Shown: one piece after another, positions 16,002 through 25,834 of the stretch
How positions within the stretch are numbered: position 1 is the first letter of the stretch
How the letters are laid out: each line of letters starts with the position of its first letter
Origin: Bacteroidetes bacterium 24-39-8
Lineage (GTDB): Bacteria > Bacteroidota > Bacteroidia > Chitinophagales > Chitinophagaceae
Assembly (NCBI GenBank): GCA_002256765.1
Contig: NCHJ01000006.1
Span: 1 to 47,643, forward strand
Reading direction: 5' to 3'
DNA: 47,643 bases
Notes under the pieces: model-generated
What the model saw: the letters and a program-made list of their open reading frames with translations, nothing else
What the model was told of the DNA's origin: nothing
Databases searched by the model: none
Program-made: the position numbers and the translations under genes

Positions 16002-18266
16002 TTATTTTGAGATGGAATAAGGTACGGATTTTTGAGATATTCCACGCTTTAAATTTGGTTTTTCTGACATTTTGAATTCCAGTATTCCACCCTTGATAAT
16101 GTCTTTGTGTTGCAAATAATTCAAATCATATTCTTTGCCATTCAAATAAGCGGATTGAATATAAAAATTCTTGGATTGGTTGGCTGTTGCTTTTATTTGA
16201 AACTGTTTACCATTTGCTAAATGCAGGGTCACTTTATTGAATAAAGGAGAACCAATCACATATTGGTTGGATCCTGGACAAACGGAATAAAATCCCATGG
16301 CACTAAAAACATACCAAGCACTGGTTTGTCCATTATCCTCATCCCCACAAAAACCATCGGGTGTTGGCTTATACAACCGATTCATAGCATCTCTTACATG
16401 ATACTGTGTTTTCCAAGGAGCACCACAATAATCATAAACATAGATCATGTGTTGGATGGGTTGGTTTCCGTGGGCATATTGTCCCATATTCATCACCTGC
16501 ATTTCTTTCATTTCATGAATCACTTTACCATAAGCAGATTCATCAAAAATAGGAGGAAGATTGAATACAGAATCCAGCATATTTTCCATCACCTTATTGC
16601 CCCCCATTAAATTTGCTAGGCCTTTAAAATCATGAAAGACGGACCAACTATAATGCCAGGCATTCCCTTCAACAAATTCACCACCCCACCTAAAAGGGTT
16701 GAATCCCTTTTGAAAACTACCATCCTTATTTCTACCTCGCATTAAATGATAATTACTATCATATAAATTCCGATAATTCTGTGATCGTTTTGCAAATTTC
16801 TCAATGCTGGAAGCAGGCTTGTTAAGGGCAATACTCAACTGGTTCAAACAAAAATCGGCATAGGCAAATTCCAAAGTTTTTGCTGCGGAGCCCCCGTATA
16901 TATCTGCTGGTAAATAGCCCAATTGATTGTACTCTTTAACTCCATCGCGCCCCAGCGTATTGATGGGTCCCACACTATCTGTATTTTTCATCAGTGCTTC
17001 ATAAAGCATATTCATGTCATAGCCACGAATTCCTTTCAAATAAGCATCAGCAATCACAGAAGCAGAATTACTCCCAATCATGGTGCGTCTATGGCCTGGA
17101 CTTGCCCATTCTGGTAACCAGCCACTTTCTTTGTAAGTATTCACCAGACCTTGCATCATTTGACTACTCATCTCAGGATAGACCAAGGTTAAAAAAGGAA
17201 AGAGTGACCGGAAGGTATCCCAGAATCCAGTATCTGTAAATAATACCCCTTGTTCAAGACGGCCATTAAAAGGACTATAATGAACGGTGTTACCCGATGC
17301 ATCTATTTCATGAAATTTTCTAGGAAACTGAAGCATCCTATATAAGCAAGAATAAAAAGTCTTCATCTGATCATCCGTACCTCCTTCAGGCTTTATTCTG
17401 CCCAATTGCTGGTGCCATTCGGATTTTGCTTTTTGTGCAATTTGCTCTATTGATTGTTTACCCAATTCTCTTTGCAAGTTTAATTCAGCCTGTTCAAAAG
17501 AAATAAAAGAAGATGACACACGCAGTTCTAACTGCTCCCCTTTTTGGGTTTTAAATGCAACTACGGCTTGCGCATGAAAACTGTTCAACTCTTTTTTATT
17601 AGCTAGTAAAATACTATCATCCACTGTCCAAGAAAGCTGAAAGGGCTTGCTAAATTGGATGACAAAATAGTTTTTGAAATTAGGAGGAACACCACCCCTA
17701 TTCCTGGTAGTATAGCCAATGATTTTATTTTCTTCCGGTATGATTTTCACATAAGAGCCTCTATCAAATGCATCTACTAAAAGAAAAGAACTATCTGATT
17801 TGGGGTAAGTGATTTTGAAAATGGCGGCCCTATCTGTTGGAGCTATTTCTGTTTTAATATCATAATCAGCTAAATAGACCTGGTAATAATAAGGATGGGC
17901 TTCTTCTGCTTTATGTGAAAACCAACTAGCCCTTTTCTCTTCATTTACTTGTAACTTTCCAACCATGGGCATAATGCTGAACTGGCCATAGTCGCCCATC
18001 CAGGGCGATGGCTGATGGGTTTGTTTAAATCCGCGAATCTTATCTGCTGCGTAAGTGTATGTCCAACCATATCCGTTGACACCCGTTTGTGGTGTCCAAC
18101 AATTCATCCCCCATGGAAGCGTAATGGCTGGATAGGTATTCCCATTTGAGAAACTGTATTTTGAATCCGTACCCATTAAAGGATTGACCAATTCTTCTGG
18201 GGCAAATTGTGCCATAGCCAATTGATGCACCAATAATAAAAACAATATTTGACAGGTCTGTTTCAT
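16002..18266 (-). CDS. GH92 exo-alpha-mannosidase, exported
   Basis: 754 aa, the normal size for GH92, with signal peptide MKQTCQILFLLLVHQLAMAQ. Family hallmarks are NPLMGTDSKYSFSNGNTYP near the start, the DTFRSLFPFL helix of the (alpha/alpha)6 domain, SGWLPEWASPGHRRTMIG, GNAWHYSWSVFHD, and GDEDNGQTSAWY at 641-652, which contributes calcium-site and general-acid/base residues. GH92 enzymes are calcium-dependent inverting exo-alpha-mannosidases acting on mannans, N-glycans or other mannosylated glycans. Linkage cannot be read from sequence. Its presence argues for mannose in the target glycan. It sits 5 nt after GH78 and 28 nt before the Gfo/Idh/MocA gene. Confidence 0.93.
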   Translation of the reverse strand: MKQTCQILFLLLVHQLAMAQFAPEELVNPLMGTDSKYSFSNGNTYPAITLPWGMNCWTPQTGVNGYGWTYTYAADKIRGFKQTHQPSPWMGDYGQFSIMPMVGKLQVNEEKRASWFSHKAEEAHPYYYQVYLADYDIKTEIAPTDRAAIFKITYPKSDSSFLLVDAFDRGSYVKIIPEENKIIGYTTRNRGGVPPNFKNYFVIQFSKPFQLSWTVDDSILLANKKELNSFHAQAVVAFKTQKGEQLELRVSSSFISFEQAELNLQRELGKQSIEQIAQKAKSEWHQQLGRIKPEGGTDDQMKTFYSCLYRMLQFPRKFHEIDASGNTVHYSPFNGRLEQGVLFTDTGFWDTFRSLFPFLTLVYPEMSSQMMQGLVNTYKESGWLPEWASPGHRRTMIGSNSASVIADAYLKGIRGYDMNMLYEALMKNTDSVGPINTLGRDGVKEYNQLGYLPADIYGGSAAKTLEFAYADFCLNQLSIALNKPASSIEKFAKRSQNYRNLYDSNYHLMRGRNKDGSFQKGFNPFRWGGEFVEGNAWHYSWSVFHDFKGLANLMGGNKVMENMLDSVFNLPPIFDESAYGKVIHEMKEMQVMNMGQYAHGNQPIQHMIYVYDYCGAPWKTQYHVRDAMNRLYKPTPDGFCGDEDNGQTSAWYVFSAMGFYSVCPGSNQYVIGSPLFNKVTLHLANGKQFQIKATANQSKNFYIQSAYLNGKEYDLNYLQHKDIIKGGILEFKMSEKPNLKRGISQKSVPYSISK

Positions 18267-18271
18267 GATTG

Positions 18272-20536
18272 CTATTTCAATTCTATAAGGTGATTGCCTG
18301 AAGCTAGCTGCTCTAACTGAAATACACCATCTAGCGCTTTTTTGTTAGACGCTTTACCATCTACCCAAAGCATAGCTTTATCATGTGGAATTTTCAGTTC
18401 TATATTGGCACTCATTCCTGTTGGAATACTTATTTGATATTCTGCAGACTGGCCATTTAATGTATAGTCCAATTTTATTTTACCGCGAATCAAGCTAGTA
18501 GTTAATTGTGCAAACTTCAATTGACCCAACTGGGGTTTAATCTGCACTACAGATGCACCCGCCGCTATTGGTTCAATGCCCATTAACTTGCGTACGATTA
18601 AATTAGCAGGTGCTGCTCCCCAAGCATGGTTGAGGTCTAAATTGGGTTTATATACTTTATCCCAGGCTTCCATACTAATGGTTGAACCAGTTCTAATCAT
18701 ATTGTACCAACTTCTTTCTTTGGTACTGGTTAAGAGTTGTAAAGCATAGTCCCCCTCCCCTGCATCATACAACCCATCTAATAAAAACTGTGCCCCATAT
18801 ACACTGCAAGCCATTTGTCTGGTTTTGATAAAATTGACCACGGCTGTTTTATGTGTTGGGGTGATTAAACCAAAAGCCAAAGCAAACATATTGGCATGGA
18901 GCGATGAGTGGTTGGTTGTATCGCCGTCTTTTACTAGACCCGTTGATTTATCAACAAAAAATTCTTGGTAGGACTGAAATGCTTCTTTTGATTTTTGTTC
19001 ATAGAAAACGGCGTCTGCTTCTTTATTTAACACTTTAGCCATTTTAGACATTAGAACTAGGTTTCTATAATAAAATGCGTTGACAACCGCATTTAATTTG
19101 CAAAACACAAACCCATCCGTCTCTCCTTGGTATTGTTTTTCTTTTCCAATATAACCTCCACCCCTAGGCCAGTCAACAATGTCTTTTAAATCTTGTTTGC
19201 CATCAAATGCTTTGGTAATATGTATGGTTGCCAGAAAATCCTTGGTTTGCTTTCCAGTAAGGGTGCTGATTAATCCATTAGATTCTTCTAAGGGCATTAG
19301 CATTTTCAATTGAAGTTCAGGATAGTATTTTTTTAGATAGCCAAGGTCTCCCGTATACAAATAATCATTCCAAGCCATCAATACATTTTGCAAACTCCAT
19401 TCTGTTGGCCAAGTGGGATGATCTATCAAATAAGCCATACTTCTTCTGGCAATACTATATTCCGCATCCACCGCATAATGTGATAATTGGTTAATCAATG
19501 CATCTGCTTCATAAGGAACACGCTCTCTATCACCATCTACATAGTAACCTGAAAAACTAGTTGCTTTGATACTGTATTTACACAGATCCCAAACCTTGTT
19601 TAAAACGGTATCACTTGATATAAAAGAAGATGCTTGTTCATCAAAAGGATAATACACCAATTTTCTTTTAACCATTCCCTTGTCTAAATTGCCCTTATAT
19701 CCGCGAATAGCCAAATACCTAAATGGAAATACTTCTCCAATATAATTAGGCATCTGAATAGGATTTCGGCTATTCCTTTTTTCATTAACTGGCCACTGAA
19801 CTTTGTATTCGTGAATTCCTTTTTGAAGCAACAAACCCAATTTGATATATCGGATATTACCATTGTTTTTTAAAAAGCCATTCCCACCGTCCATAGCTTC
19901 AGCAGCTTCTATATAAATGCTATCGGCTTCAACAGCATTGAGTTGTAATATAATTTGACCAAATCCATCTTTGCCAAAGTCTACATAATAAGTACCATTC
20001 TTTTCTCTTGACTGTTGCAATGGCAATTCAAAACTAGCAGCCAATGGACTATGCGAAAAATCGTTTCTGTTATTATTCAAATAAAAAGATGCAACAGCAG
20101 AAAATGCAGTGGCTTTTCCTGCTCCATCCCATTCTTGTACTTTCCAATAATAGGTTTTACTAGTTTGCAATGGTTTACCCGCATAAACCACGGGGTGTTG
20201 ATTACTACTGATTTTTTTACTGTCCCAATAATCTGCTTTGTTTTCTTTTAGAAGTTCGGGAGAAGAAGCCAATAATACACGGTACGCTGTTAACCCATTT
20301 ATTTTAGCAGCACTAACCCAATCAAAACTTGGATTGGGTTGGAGAATATTGGCATATTGGTATGCCCCATTTTTGATGGCAGTATTTAAATGAATGTCAA
20401 CAGGAAAACCTGATTGACTAACCTGATGGGTATTTAATAATAAGTCTGTTCTTAATCCAGTGGGGCTGGTCTTAGTTTGTGCCAACAAAACACTTACACA
20501 AAACAATCCCAATACTAAAAGATGAATCCTTTTCAT
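18272..20536 (-). CDS. GH78 alpha-L-rhamnosidase-like protein, exported
   Basis: 754 aa with signal peptide ending in VLLAQ. Early beta-domains (about 21-300) include an N-terminal Ig-like region (LLASSPELLKENK, YYWKVQEWD) typical of bacterial rhamnosidases. The (alpha/alpha)6 catalytic domain starts near residue 305. Its acidic motif GYYVDGDRERVPYEADA (330-346) occupies the place of the GH78 general acid (E338 candidate) and is followed by HPTWPTEWSLQ. A C-terminal beta-domain ends with WVDGKA-type strands. It lacks the common RDERxGW form of the motif, so it belongs to a divergent branch and specificity for rhamnose is probable but not certain. It is 13 nt after GH2 and 5 nt before GH92. 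Confidence 0.87.
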   Translation of the reverse strand: MKRIHLLVLGLFCVSVLLAQTKTSPTGLRTDLLLNTHQVSQSGFPVDIHLNTAIKNGAYQYANILQPNPSFDWVSAAKINGLTAYRVLLASSPELLKENKADYWDSKKISSNQHPVVYAGKPLQTSKTYYWKVQEWDGAGKATAFSAVASFYLNNNRNDFSHSPLAASFELPLQQSREKNGTYYVDFGKDGFGQIILQLNAVEADSIYIEAAEAMDGGNGFLKNNGNIRYIKLGLLLQKGIHEYKVQWPVNEKRNSRNPIQMPNYIGEVFPFRYLAIRGYKGNLDKGMVKRKLVYYPFDEQASSFISSDTVLNKVWDLCKYSIKATSFSGYYVDGDRERVPYEADALINQLSHYAVDAEYSIARRSMAYLIDHPTWPTEWSLQNVLMAWNDYLYTGDLGYLKKYYPELQLKMLMPLEESNGLISTLTGKQTKDFLATIHITKAFDGKQDLKDIVDWPRGGGYIGKEKQYQGETDGFVFCKLNAVVNAFYYRNLVLMSKMAKVLNKEADAVFYEQKSKEAFQSYQEFFVDKSTGLVKDGDTTNHSSLHANMFALAFGLITPTHKTAVVNFIKTRQMACSVYGAQFLLDGLYDAGEGDYALQLLTSTKERSWYNMIRTGSTISMEAWDKVYKPNLDLNHAWGAAPANLIVRKLMGIEPIAAGASVVQIKPQLGQLKFAQLTTSLIRGKIKLDYTLNGQSAEYQISIPTGMSANIELKIPHDKAMLWVDGKASNKKALDGVFQLEQLASGNHLIELK

Positions 20537-20549
20537 GAATGTGTTTTAA

Positions 20550-23303
20550 TTAACGCTTAATCACAATACTTGGATTAATAGGATACCTTCCAAAATCTGA
20601 ACCGTAAACGGCAATACCTCCTTCTGCTTCAGTGCTCAATTTCAAAGAAAGAAATCCTTGAGCTGCCGCTTGTTTTAAAACAGCATTGCTAATAGGAACT
20701 TTGATCAAATAGCCATAAGAACCAGCTTCCCTTAATTTTTTATCCTTTAATTGACTGTTCCAAGAAAGCACCCCACGGTGATCTGCTGGATCATCAGGAA
20801 GTGTTTCTGTTTTTAAGGTCTTACCGTTTACAGATACTTTAATCACAGAAGGAAACAGCGTTTCATCCGTCATGGGATAAGCATTGGGATTTTTGTGTGG
20901 TGACACTTTTGCCCCCAACATATAGTCCTGATCTTTTTCAAACCCTTCTCCCCTGTCTTTGTCAAATAATTGTTTGGCCGATGCCTCTACCAAAATATAG
21001 GAGGTTTTAATGCCTTTGAGGTCTAGGTTAGCAGGTACAGGAATTTGATATTCAATAAACCCTTTACCCGCTCCATTAACTTTTAAGCCATCTAAGACTT
21101 TCCAAACCTTGTTGGAAAATTCAGCCTTGGAATATTTGCCTACTTCCTGTTCTAAGATAATGGTATTGTTTTGAGCTTGCCCACCTTTAACCACTACATG
21201 CATAAAATTGCTATGCAAGAGTTTTCCATCCTTGTCTTTTAACCTAAGTTGTACAATACCTAAACCCGCATAGTTTGGCATTTTTATAGTTAAGGATGGC
21301 AACTGTTGTTGCAACCATGGTTGATAAGGAAAATTAGTTTTTTCATGAACTAACTTTTTGGATTCACCCGTTTTATCCATAAAGTCTAGATCATATTCCA
21401 GCACCAATTGATTGTCCTTAATAGCAGCACCGGTCATTGCTGAGAGATACAATGGCAATTCCAAAACGGTACCAGCTTGTAAGTTTTTAGAAATTTCATT
21501 TCCAGTTGAAATATAAAATGCGGAATGAAAATCTTTATCAGACATGCCTTCCATCATTTGACTCAATCCAGTAAATTTTTGGGTTCTATCAAAACGCCAG
21601 TAGCCATTCCATTCATTAATCACATCATGGTGTTCAGTATATAGCCATCCAGCCACTTTGGGATACTTTCTAAAAGTATTGATCATTCTATGGTAATCCC
21701 AGCTCCAATCTACATCTCCGGTGCTTCCGTCATAACCCCACACATTCCCACATTCTGAATTGATATTGGGTTGTAAACCCTGCTTAAAACCCTTTTCAAA
21801 ATGATCCGTACTTCCCTCAAAAGTTTTGGATGTGAGATTGGCTAAATGGTCTTCCCAAGCCCAACCTGGCAAGTATTCATGCCAAGAATTGATATCTGTT
21901 TCTGTATGCCCCCTACCGCAACAAACGGAATTATCTTCTACCAATCTGGTTGGGTCTAATGACTTTGCCAAATAGTACATAGATGCTACCCAGTTTTGGG
22001 TTTGGGGCAAATATTGTGACCTAGTTTTACCGTTTTCCTTAACCTTGGTTTGTAATCCCCAGGTTTCATTAAATGTGATCCAAGAAAAAATGGAGGGATG
22101 GTTAAAATCCCTTTTAATCATTTCACGCAAGGTAAATTCTGACTCAGCTTGCATGGCTGCATCAGGCTCCCCCCAAGCATTGGGAAGATCTGACATAACA
22201 AGTAATCCCAATTTATCTGCCCAATATAATTTTCTAGGAACATCTACTTTAATATGTGTTCTAATGCCATTGAGTCCAATTTCCTTGGCTAATACAATTT
22301 CATTTTTCATGAATGCATCCGTAGGAAATGTATAAAATCCATCGGGATGATAAGACTGGTCAAGCGTGAGTTGTAAATAAATAGGTTTGTTATTTAATGC
22401 CACATATGGATAATCCGTATTGGGCAAATTCATCACAGAAATCTTGCGCATGCCAAAATAGGATTTGACTATATCATCGCCCAAGCTAATTTCTGCTTCA
22501 TACAAAAAAGGATCTTCCAAATTCCAAAGCCTTGGATTAGGAATGGCAATTTGTATATCGGCCTTGGCCTTTGATTTTAGCACTTTAGTGGTTGATACAA
22601 TATCTGCTGCACTTGTTTTAATACGAATTTTAATTTCTGTATCAACGTTCAATTCATTAGAGAATGCTAGAGCAGCTTTTACAGTTTGTTTGTCTATATC
22701 CGGTGTAAAATGAATGGTTTCTAAATGGGTTTGTCCCCTGCCCTCTAAATAAATAGTTTGCCAAATACCCCTAGCATTACCATAGCCCTGTTTGCCATAG
22801 AGCGCAAAATCTCTGCGCTTATCATCTACCCTGATGACCAATTGTTGTGCTGTACCATATTTCACTTGCTTTGTTAACTCAAAGGAGAATGCAGTATATC
22901 CACCATTGTGCGTACCTACTAATACCCCATCTAACCAAATACTGGTTTCCCAGTCAGAAGCACCAACTGTTACAAATATTCTTTGCCCTGACCAACTAAC
23001 AGGTACTTGAATGCTTTTTTTGTACCAAGCATAATCTGCCAAATCCTTTACACCAGACAAGGGAGAGCCCCATGGAAATGGCACATTAATTTTCTGTGTA
23101 AAATTGGTTTTGCCCTTTTGCCAATCATTTGAAAGCCCCGTATTCAATGAATCAAATTCAAAATCCCAAGCGCCATTTAGGTTTATCCAATTGGCTCTTT
23201 CAAAATCCGGTCTGGGGTGCTCCGGCAAGGGGATATTTTGTGCAAGGGAAAAATTAGCAAGAACTAGTAATAAAAGAACCCATCTAATTTTGATACTTAG
23301 CAT
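20550..23303 (-). CDS. GH2 family glycosidase (beta-galactosidase/uronidase-like), exported
   Basis: 917 aa, signal peptide ending in FSLAQ. The order is a sugar-binding jelly-roll (about 30-195, with WYKKSIQVP and TVGASDWETSIWLDG), an Ig-like domain (about 197-290), the TIM barrel (about 295-620) and a long C-terminal beta region (about 640-917). The acid/base residue is E413 in SWITFNETWG, and the nucleophile candidate is E517 in NINSECGN. The segment LDQSYHPDGFYTFPTD is typical of a common Bacteroidota GH2 lineage of mixed specificity, so activity could be on galactose, glucuronate, galacturonate or mannose. It is the first gene after a strong terminator and begins a unit with GH78, GH92 and Gfo/Idh/MocA. 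Confidence 0.92.
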   Translation of the reverse strand: MLSIKIRWVLLLLVLANFSLAQNIPLPEHPRPDFERANWINLNGAWDFEFDSLNTGLSNDWQKGKTNFTQKINVPFPWGSPLSGVKDLADYAWYKKSIQVPVSWSGQRIFVTVGASDWETSIWLDGVLVGTHNGGYTAFSFELTKQVKYGTAQQLVIRVDDKRRDFALYGKQGYGNARGIWQTIYLEGRGQTHLETIHFTPDIDKQTVKAALAFSNELNVDTEIKIRIKTSAADIVSTTKVLKSKAKADIQIAIPNPRLWNLEDPFLYEAEISLGDDIVKSYFGMRKISVMNLPNTDYPYVALNNKPIYLQLTLDQSYHPDGFYTFPTDAFMKNEIVLAKEIGLNGIRTHIKVDVPRKLYWADKLGLLVMSDLPNAWGEPDAAMQAESEFTLREMIKRDFNHPSIFSWITFNETWGLQTKVKENGKTRSQYLPQTQNWVASMYYLAKSLDPTRLVEDNSVCCGRGHTETDINSWHEYLPGWAWEDHLANLTSKTFEGSTDHFEKGFKQGLQPNINSECGNVWGYDGSTGDVDWSWDYHRMINTFRKYPKVAGWLYTEHHDVINEWNGYWRFDRTQKFTGLSQMMEGMSDKDFHSAFYISTGNEISKNLQAGTVLELPLYLSAMTGAAIKDNQLVLEYDLDFMDKTGESKKLVHEKTNFPYQPWLQQQLPSLTIKMPNYAGLGIVQLRLKDKDGKLLHSNFMHVVVKGGQAQNNTIILEQEVGKYSKAEFSNKVWKVLDGLKVNGAGKGFIEYQIPVPANLDLKGIKTSYILVEASAKQLFDKDRGEGFEKDQDYMLGAKVSPHKNPNAYPMTDETLFPSVIKVSVNGKTLKTETLPDDPADHRGVLSWNSQLKDKKLREAGSYGYLIKVPISNAVLKQAAAQGFLSLKLSTEAEGGIAVYGSDFGRYPINPSIVIKR

Positions 23304-23350
23304 GTTGAATTGATTGATGGCTTTGCAGCCCTATGTTTGGAATTGCAATT

Positions 23351-23386
23351 GAAAAAGAAAGTCAGCAGGCTTTCGCCCACCGACTT
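23351..23386 (-). terminator. Intrinsic terminator after the DUF1080 gene
   Basis: On minus, a 12-bp stem AAGTCGGTGGGC / GCCTGCTGACTT (three G-U type pairs) closes a GAAA tetraloop and is followed by TTTCTTTTTC. It lies 35 nt past the DUF1080 stop and about 50 nt before the GH2 start. It is the clearest intrinsic terminator in the window and separates two transcription units. Confidence 0.8.
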
Positions 23387-23420
23387 CTACCAAACTGCCA
23401 AAATCTATATGCAATCAGGT

Positions 23421-24767
23421 TTATTTTATTTCCCTGATCTTAATGCTTCTGTAATATACATTATCTCCGTGCTCTTGCAAAAGGATGGGAGTCTGGGCTA
23501 CTTTGGCAAACTCCTTATTTTTTGCATACTTGCTATGCGCTAACAAAACCTTGTATATAGGCCCTCCCTTTTCGTATTCCACCACTTTAAACCCATTCAA
23601 CCAATGTTCTACATGATTATTTGGATAGACTATGATTTTACCTTGATTCCATTCTCCTATTTTTTTCTGAAAGCGGGGTTCCATTTTTATAGAGGGAATC
23701 AGATCATATAAACTGGCTAAAGTACGATTACCTTCTACACCCATTTTAGCATCGGGATGCAGTGCATCGTCCAGCACTTGAAATTCCAAACCTAGACCAG
23801 ACCTGCTACCGGGTGTTTCTGTAACAAAGTATTTGATACCTGAATTGGCACCAGGCGTGAGTTTAAAATCAAATACCAGTTCAAAAGCTTTGAATTGTTT
23901 CTGAGTAACCAAATCACCAGGTCTTCCTGAATGCGCACTGTCTTGAATATGAAGGGTTCCATCTTCTACTACCCAACCTTTTAGTGGCGTTGTTACTTGA
24001 CCAGCAGACCTCCATCCAGTTAAATCTTTACCATTGAATAGCAAGTCAAAACCTTGGGCTTTTTCTTGATCAGACAAATTGTTCACCAAATAATTGGCCA
24101 CGGTTGTACTTGCATCCATTGGTCTTGGTTTCATAGCCGCCCCAGTTTGAATGCGAATATTTTTCCAATGAATTTGCTGTCCACCTTCTCCTTGTTTAAT
24201 GCCATGTACCTGCAAAGCAATAAAACCTTTGAGGGTTAAATCATCCAACATACAAGTAACAGGCACATCATTTACCCAGGTACGGAATAGGGGACCAATG
24301 GCTTCAATCCTATATTTGTTCCAACCAGTTTTATTAAAGGCTTTCTTGGCCGCTGGATTCATTTCTGTTTGATACATCCAACCCCTTCTTGCCTCGTCAT
24401 AAATACCACCAGACCAAGCACGATCAGATGGATCAATTTCTACTTGATAACCATGAACACGTCCATTATTGTATTCGGGTAATGAAAGGCTTCTGATTTG
24501 AATCCCAGAATTCATCTCCCCTACTTTTAATTCTACTTCTAAAATAAAATCGCCATAGGTTTCATCTGTGGCCAAAAAAGAATTGGGTTCTCCTGGAACT
24601 GTTGTTCCAACAATGGTTCCATTCACTATTTCATATTTGGCTTTACCATTTAATTGGTGCCATCCTTTGAGGGTTTTCCCGTCAAATAAATTTTTCCAAC
24701 CAGTGTTTTGCGCCAATAAAGATGTACTACAAAGTAGGGCTAGGATGGGTAAGATTTGTTTTTTCAT
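23421..24767 (-). CDS. Double-DUF1080 (PF06439, 3-keto-disaccharide hydrolase-type) protein
   Basis: 448 aa with signal peptide MKKQILPILALLCSTSLLAQ. It holds two concanavalin-like DUF1080 domains in tandem. The first, about 22-207, has WKNLFDGKTLKGWHQLNG, a FILEVELKVGEMNSGIQIR core and a GYQVEIDPSDRAW loop. The second, about 236-447, has FDLLFNGKDLTGWRSAG, VFDFKLTPGANSGIKYFV and LGLEFQVLDD. PF06439 proteins bind or cleave glycosides, and characterised members act on 3-keto-glycosides made by partner oxidoreductases. The two copies differ enough to have separate tasks. It is last in the unit GH105, toroid protein, beta-helix, cytochrome, DUF1080 and is followed by the strong terminator. A catalytic role here is inferred. 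Confidence 0.9.
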   Translation of the reverse strand: MKKQILPILALLCSTSLLAQNTGWKNLFDGKTLKGWHQLNGKAKYEIVNGTIVGTTVPGEPNSFLATDETYGDFILEVELKVGEMNSGIQIRSLSLPEYNNGRVHGYQVEIDPSDRAWSGGIYDEARRGWMYQTEMNPAAKKAFNKTGWNKYRIEAIGPLFRTWVNDVPVTCMLDDLTLKGFIALQVHGIKQGEGGQQIHWKNIRIQTGAAMKPRPMDASTTVANYLVNNLSDQEKAQGFDLLFNGKDLTGWRSAGQVTTPLKGWVVEDGTLHIQDSAHSGRPGDLVTQKQFKAFELVFDFKLTPGANSGIKYFVTETPGSRSGLGLEFQVLDDALHPDAKMGVEGNRTLASLYDLIPSIKMEPRFQKKIGEWNQGKIIVYPNNHVEHWLNGFKVVEYEKGGPIYKVLLAHSKYAKNKEFAKVAQTPILLQEHGDNVYYRSIKIREIK

Positions 24768-24799
24768 ATGTAAGCTTAATCTGTATAAAATTGAACTAT

Positions 24800-25834
24800 T
24801 TATTTCATATTATTGATCCATTCCTTAATCAAGTCCAAACCTTCTTGGTGTACCAAGTTTCTCCCCAATTCTGGCATTCTTTCTCCTGGCTCTTTGGTGT
24901 GCATCCGATACCATAAAATAGAGCCTTCTGCATCCCCTTTTTTAATATCTACCAATCTACCTCCTGAACCTGTTCCGGCGGCAACAGGTGGCTTATTAAT
25001 ACCCAATACGGTAGGATCTTTTTCTGATTCAGTTAAAAACAAACCCGAGGTTTGGGCGGGGCCCTCTTTTCTATGGCAGTGCGCACAGTTAATGGCCAAA
25101 TAGGCGCGTGCGCGATCATTCAAAGAACCCGTACTTGGATCATTCCAAACAGCTGTTCTTGGCAGATTGCTGGCTGGCAGGTCTTTGATCATTTTATGCT
25201 GCTTCCAATAAGTCATTTGATTTTCCTTACCTGTTTCATACGTATAATCACCATTCAACTGACTAACGGATGGACCAATGGGCATGATCTGGTCATTGCG
25301 GTTATGACAGCCCTTGCACTGGTTTTGATTGGGTACCACATATCTCACTTGCTTTGCAACACCAGACTGATCAATAAAACTAACTTGTCTATCATCTCCC
25401 GCTATTTCCAAAATGGCTTCAGATTGATCCTCTTTCCACACATAAGTGATGGCTTTCCATCCCTCAGGTTCGTGAACCAACAAACGAGTCTCCACCATAT
25501 TTTTATCAAGCCCAGGTTTTCTAAAATCTGCCGAATAATAAAAATGCTTAATCAATAAAGTTCCAGCTGGAAAATCTAAGACAGCATTAGCATTATAATC
25601 CACTGAAGCACCAGCCGGTAATTTTACAAATCGCAGTTTTTCTGCATAGTCTGTATACAAGGGCGTATTGAGTGCATAAGGCACTATCCCTTTTGAAGGT
25701 TTCAAATCAGAGAGTTTTCCATCAAAGAGTCCCCATTCTGATAATTTTTCCGGATAGCGTTTTGGTGGGGCAATCACAAAGGACCCCGCCAACACAAAAA
25801 CAAATAACCCTATGATCAATGAATAAGTCCGCAT
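24800..25834 (-). CDS. Diheme c-type cytochrome (SO2930/HNE_0200-type family)
   Basis: 344 aa from the ATG at 25834, which shares one base with the stop of the beta-helix gene (TAATG). An ATG 12 nt upstream would give a poorer signal peptide. The hydrophobic leader is MRTYSLIIGLFVFVLAGSFV. Two haem-binding CXXCH sites are present: CKGCH (about 173-177) and CAHCH (about 250-254). GLFDGKLSDLKPSKGIVPY and TPLYTDYAEKLRFVKLPAG are marks I recall for the TIGR03806-type family, which occurs beside TIGR03805 parallel beta-helix proteins exactly as here. The protein should be a periplasmic electron carrier or dehydrogenase subunit. In this setting it might accept electrons from a sugar oxidation (inference). 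The function of the family is not established to my knowledge. Confidence 0.85.
   Translation of the reverse strand: MRTYSLIIGLFVFVLAGSFVIAPPKRYPEKLSEWGLFDGKLSDLKPSKGIVPYALNTPLYTDYAEKLRFVKLPAGASVDYNANAVLDFPAGTLLIKHFYYSADFRKPGLDKNMVETRLLVHEPEGWKAITYVWKEDQSEAILEIAGDDRQVSFIDQSGVAKQVRYVVPNQNQCKGCHNRNDQIMPIGPSVSQLNGDYTYETGKENQMTYWKQHKMIKDLPASNLPRTAVWNDPSTGSLNDRARAYLAINCAHCHRKEGPAQTSGLFLTESEKDPTVLGINKPPVAAGTGSGGRLVDIKKGDAEGSILWYRMHTKEPGERMPELGRNLVHQEGLDLIKEWINNMK

Noticed and set aside
25052-25558. 168-codon open frame on the plus strand
   Set aside because: It runs antisense through the diheme cytochrome gene, including its CXXCH region, and its translation has no domain pattern. It is a shadow of a real gene.
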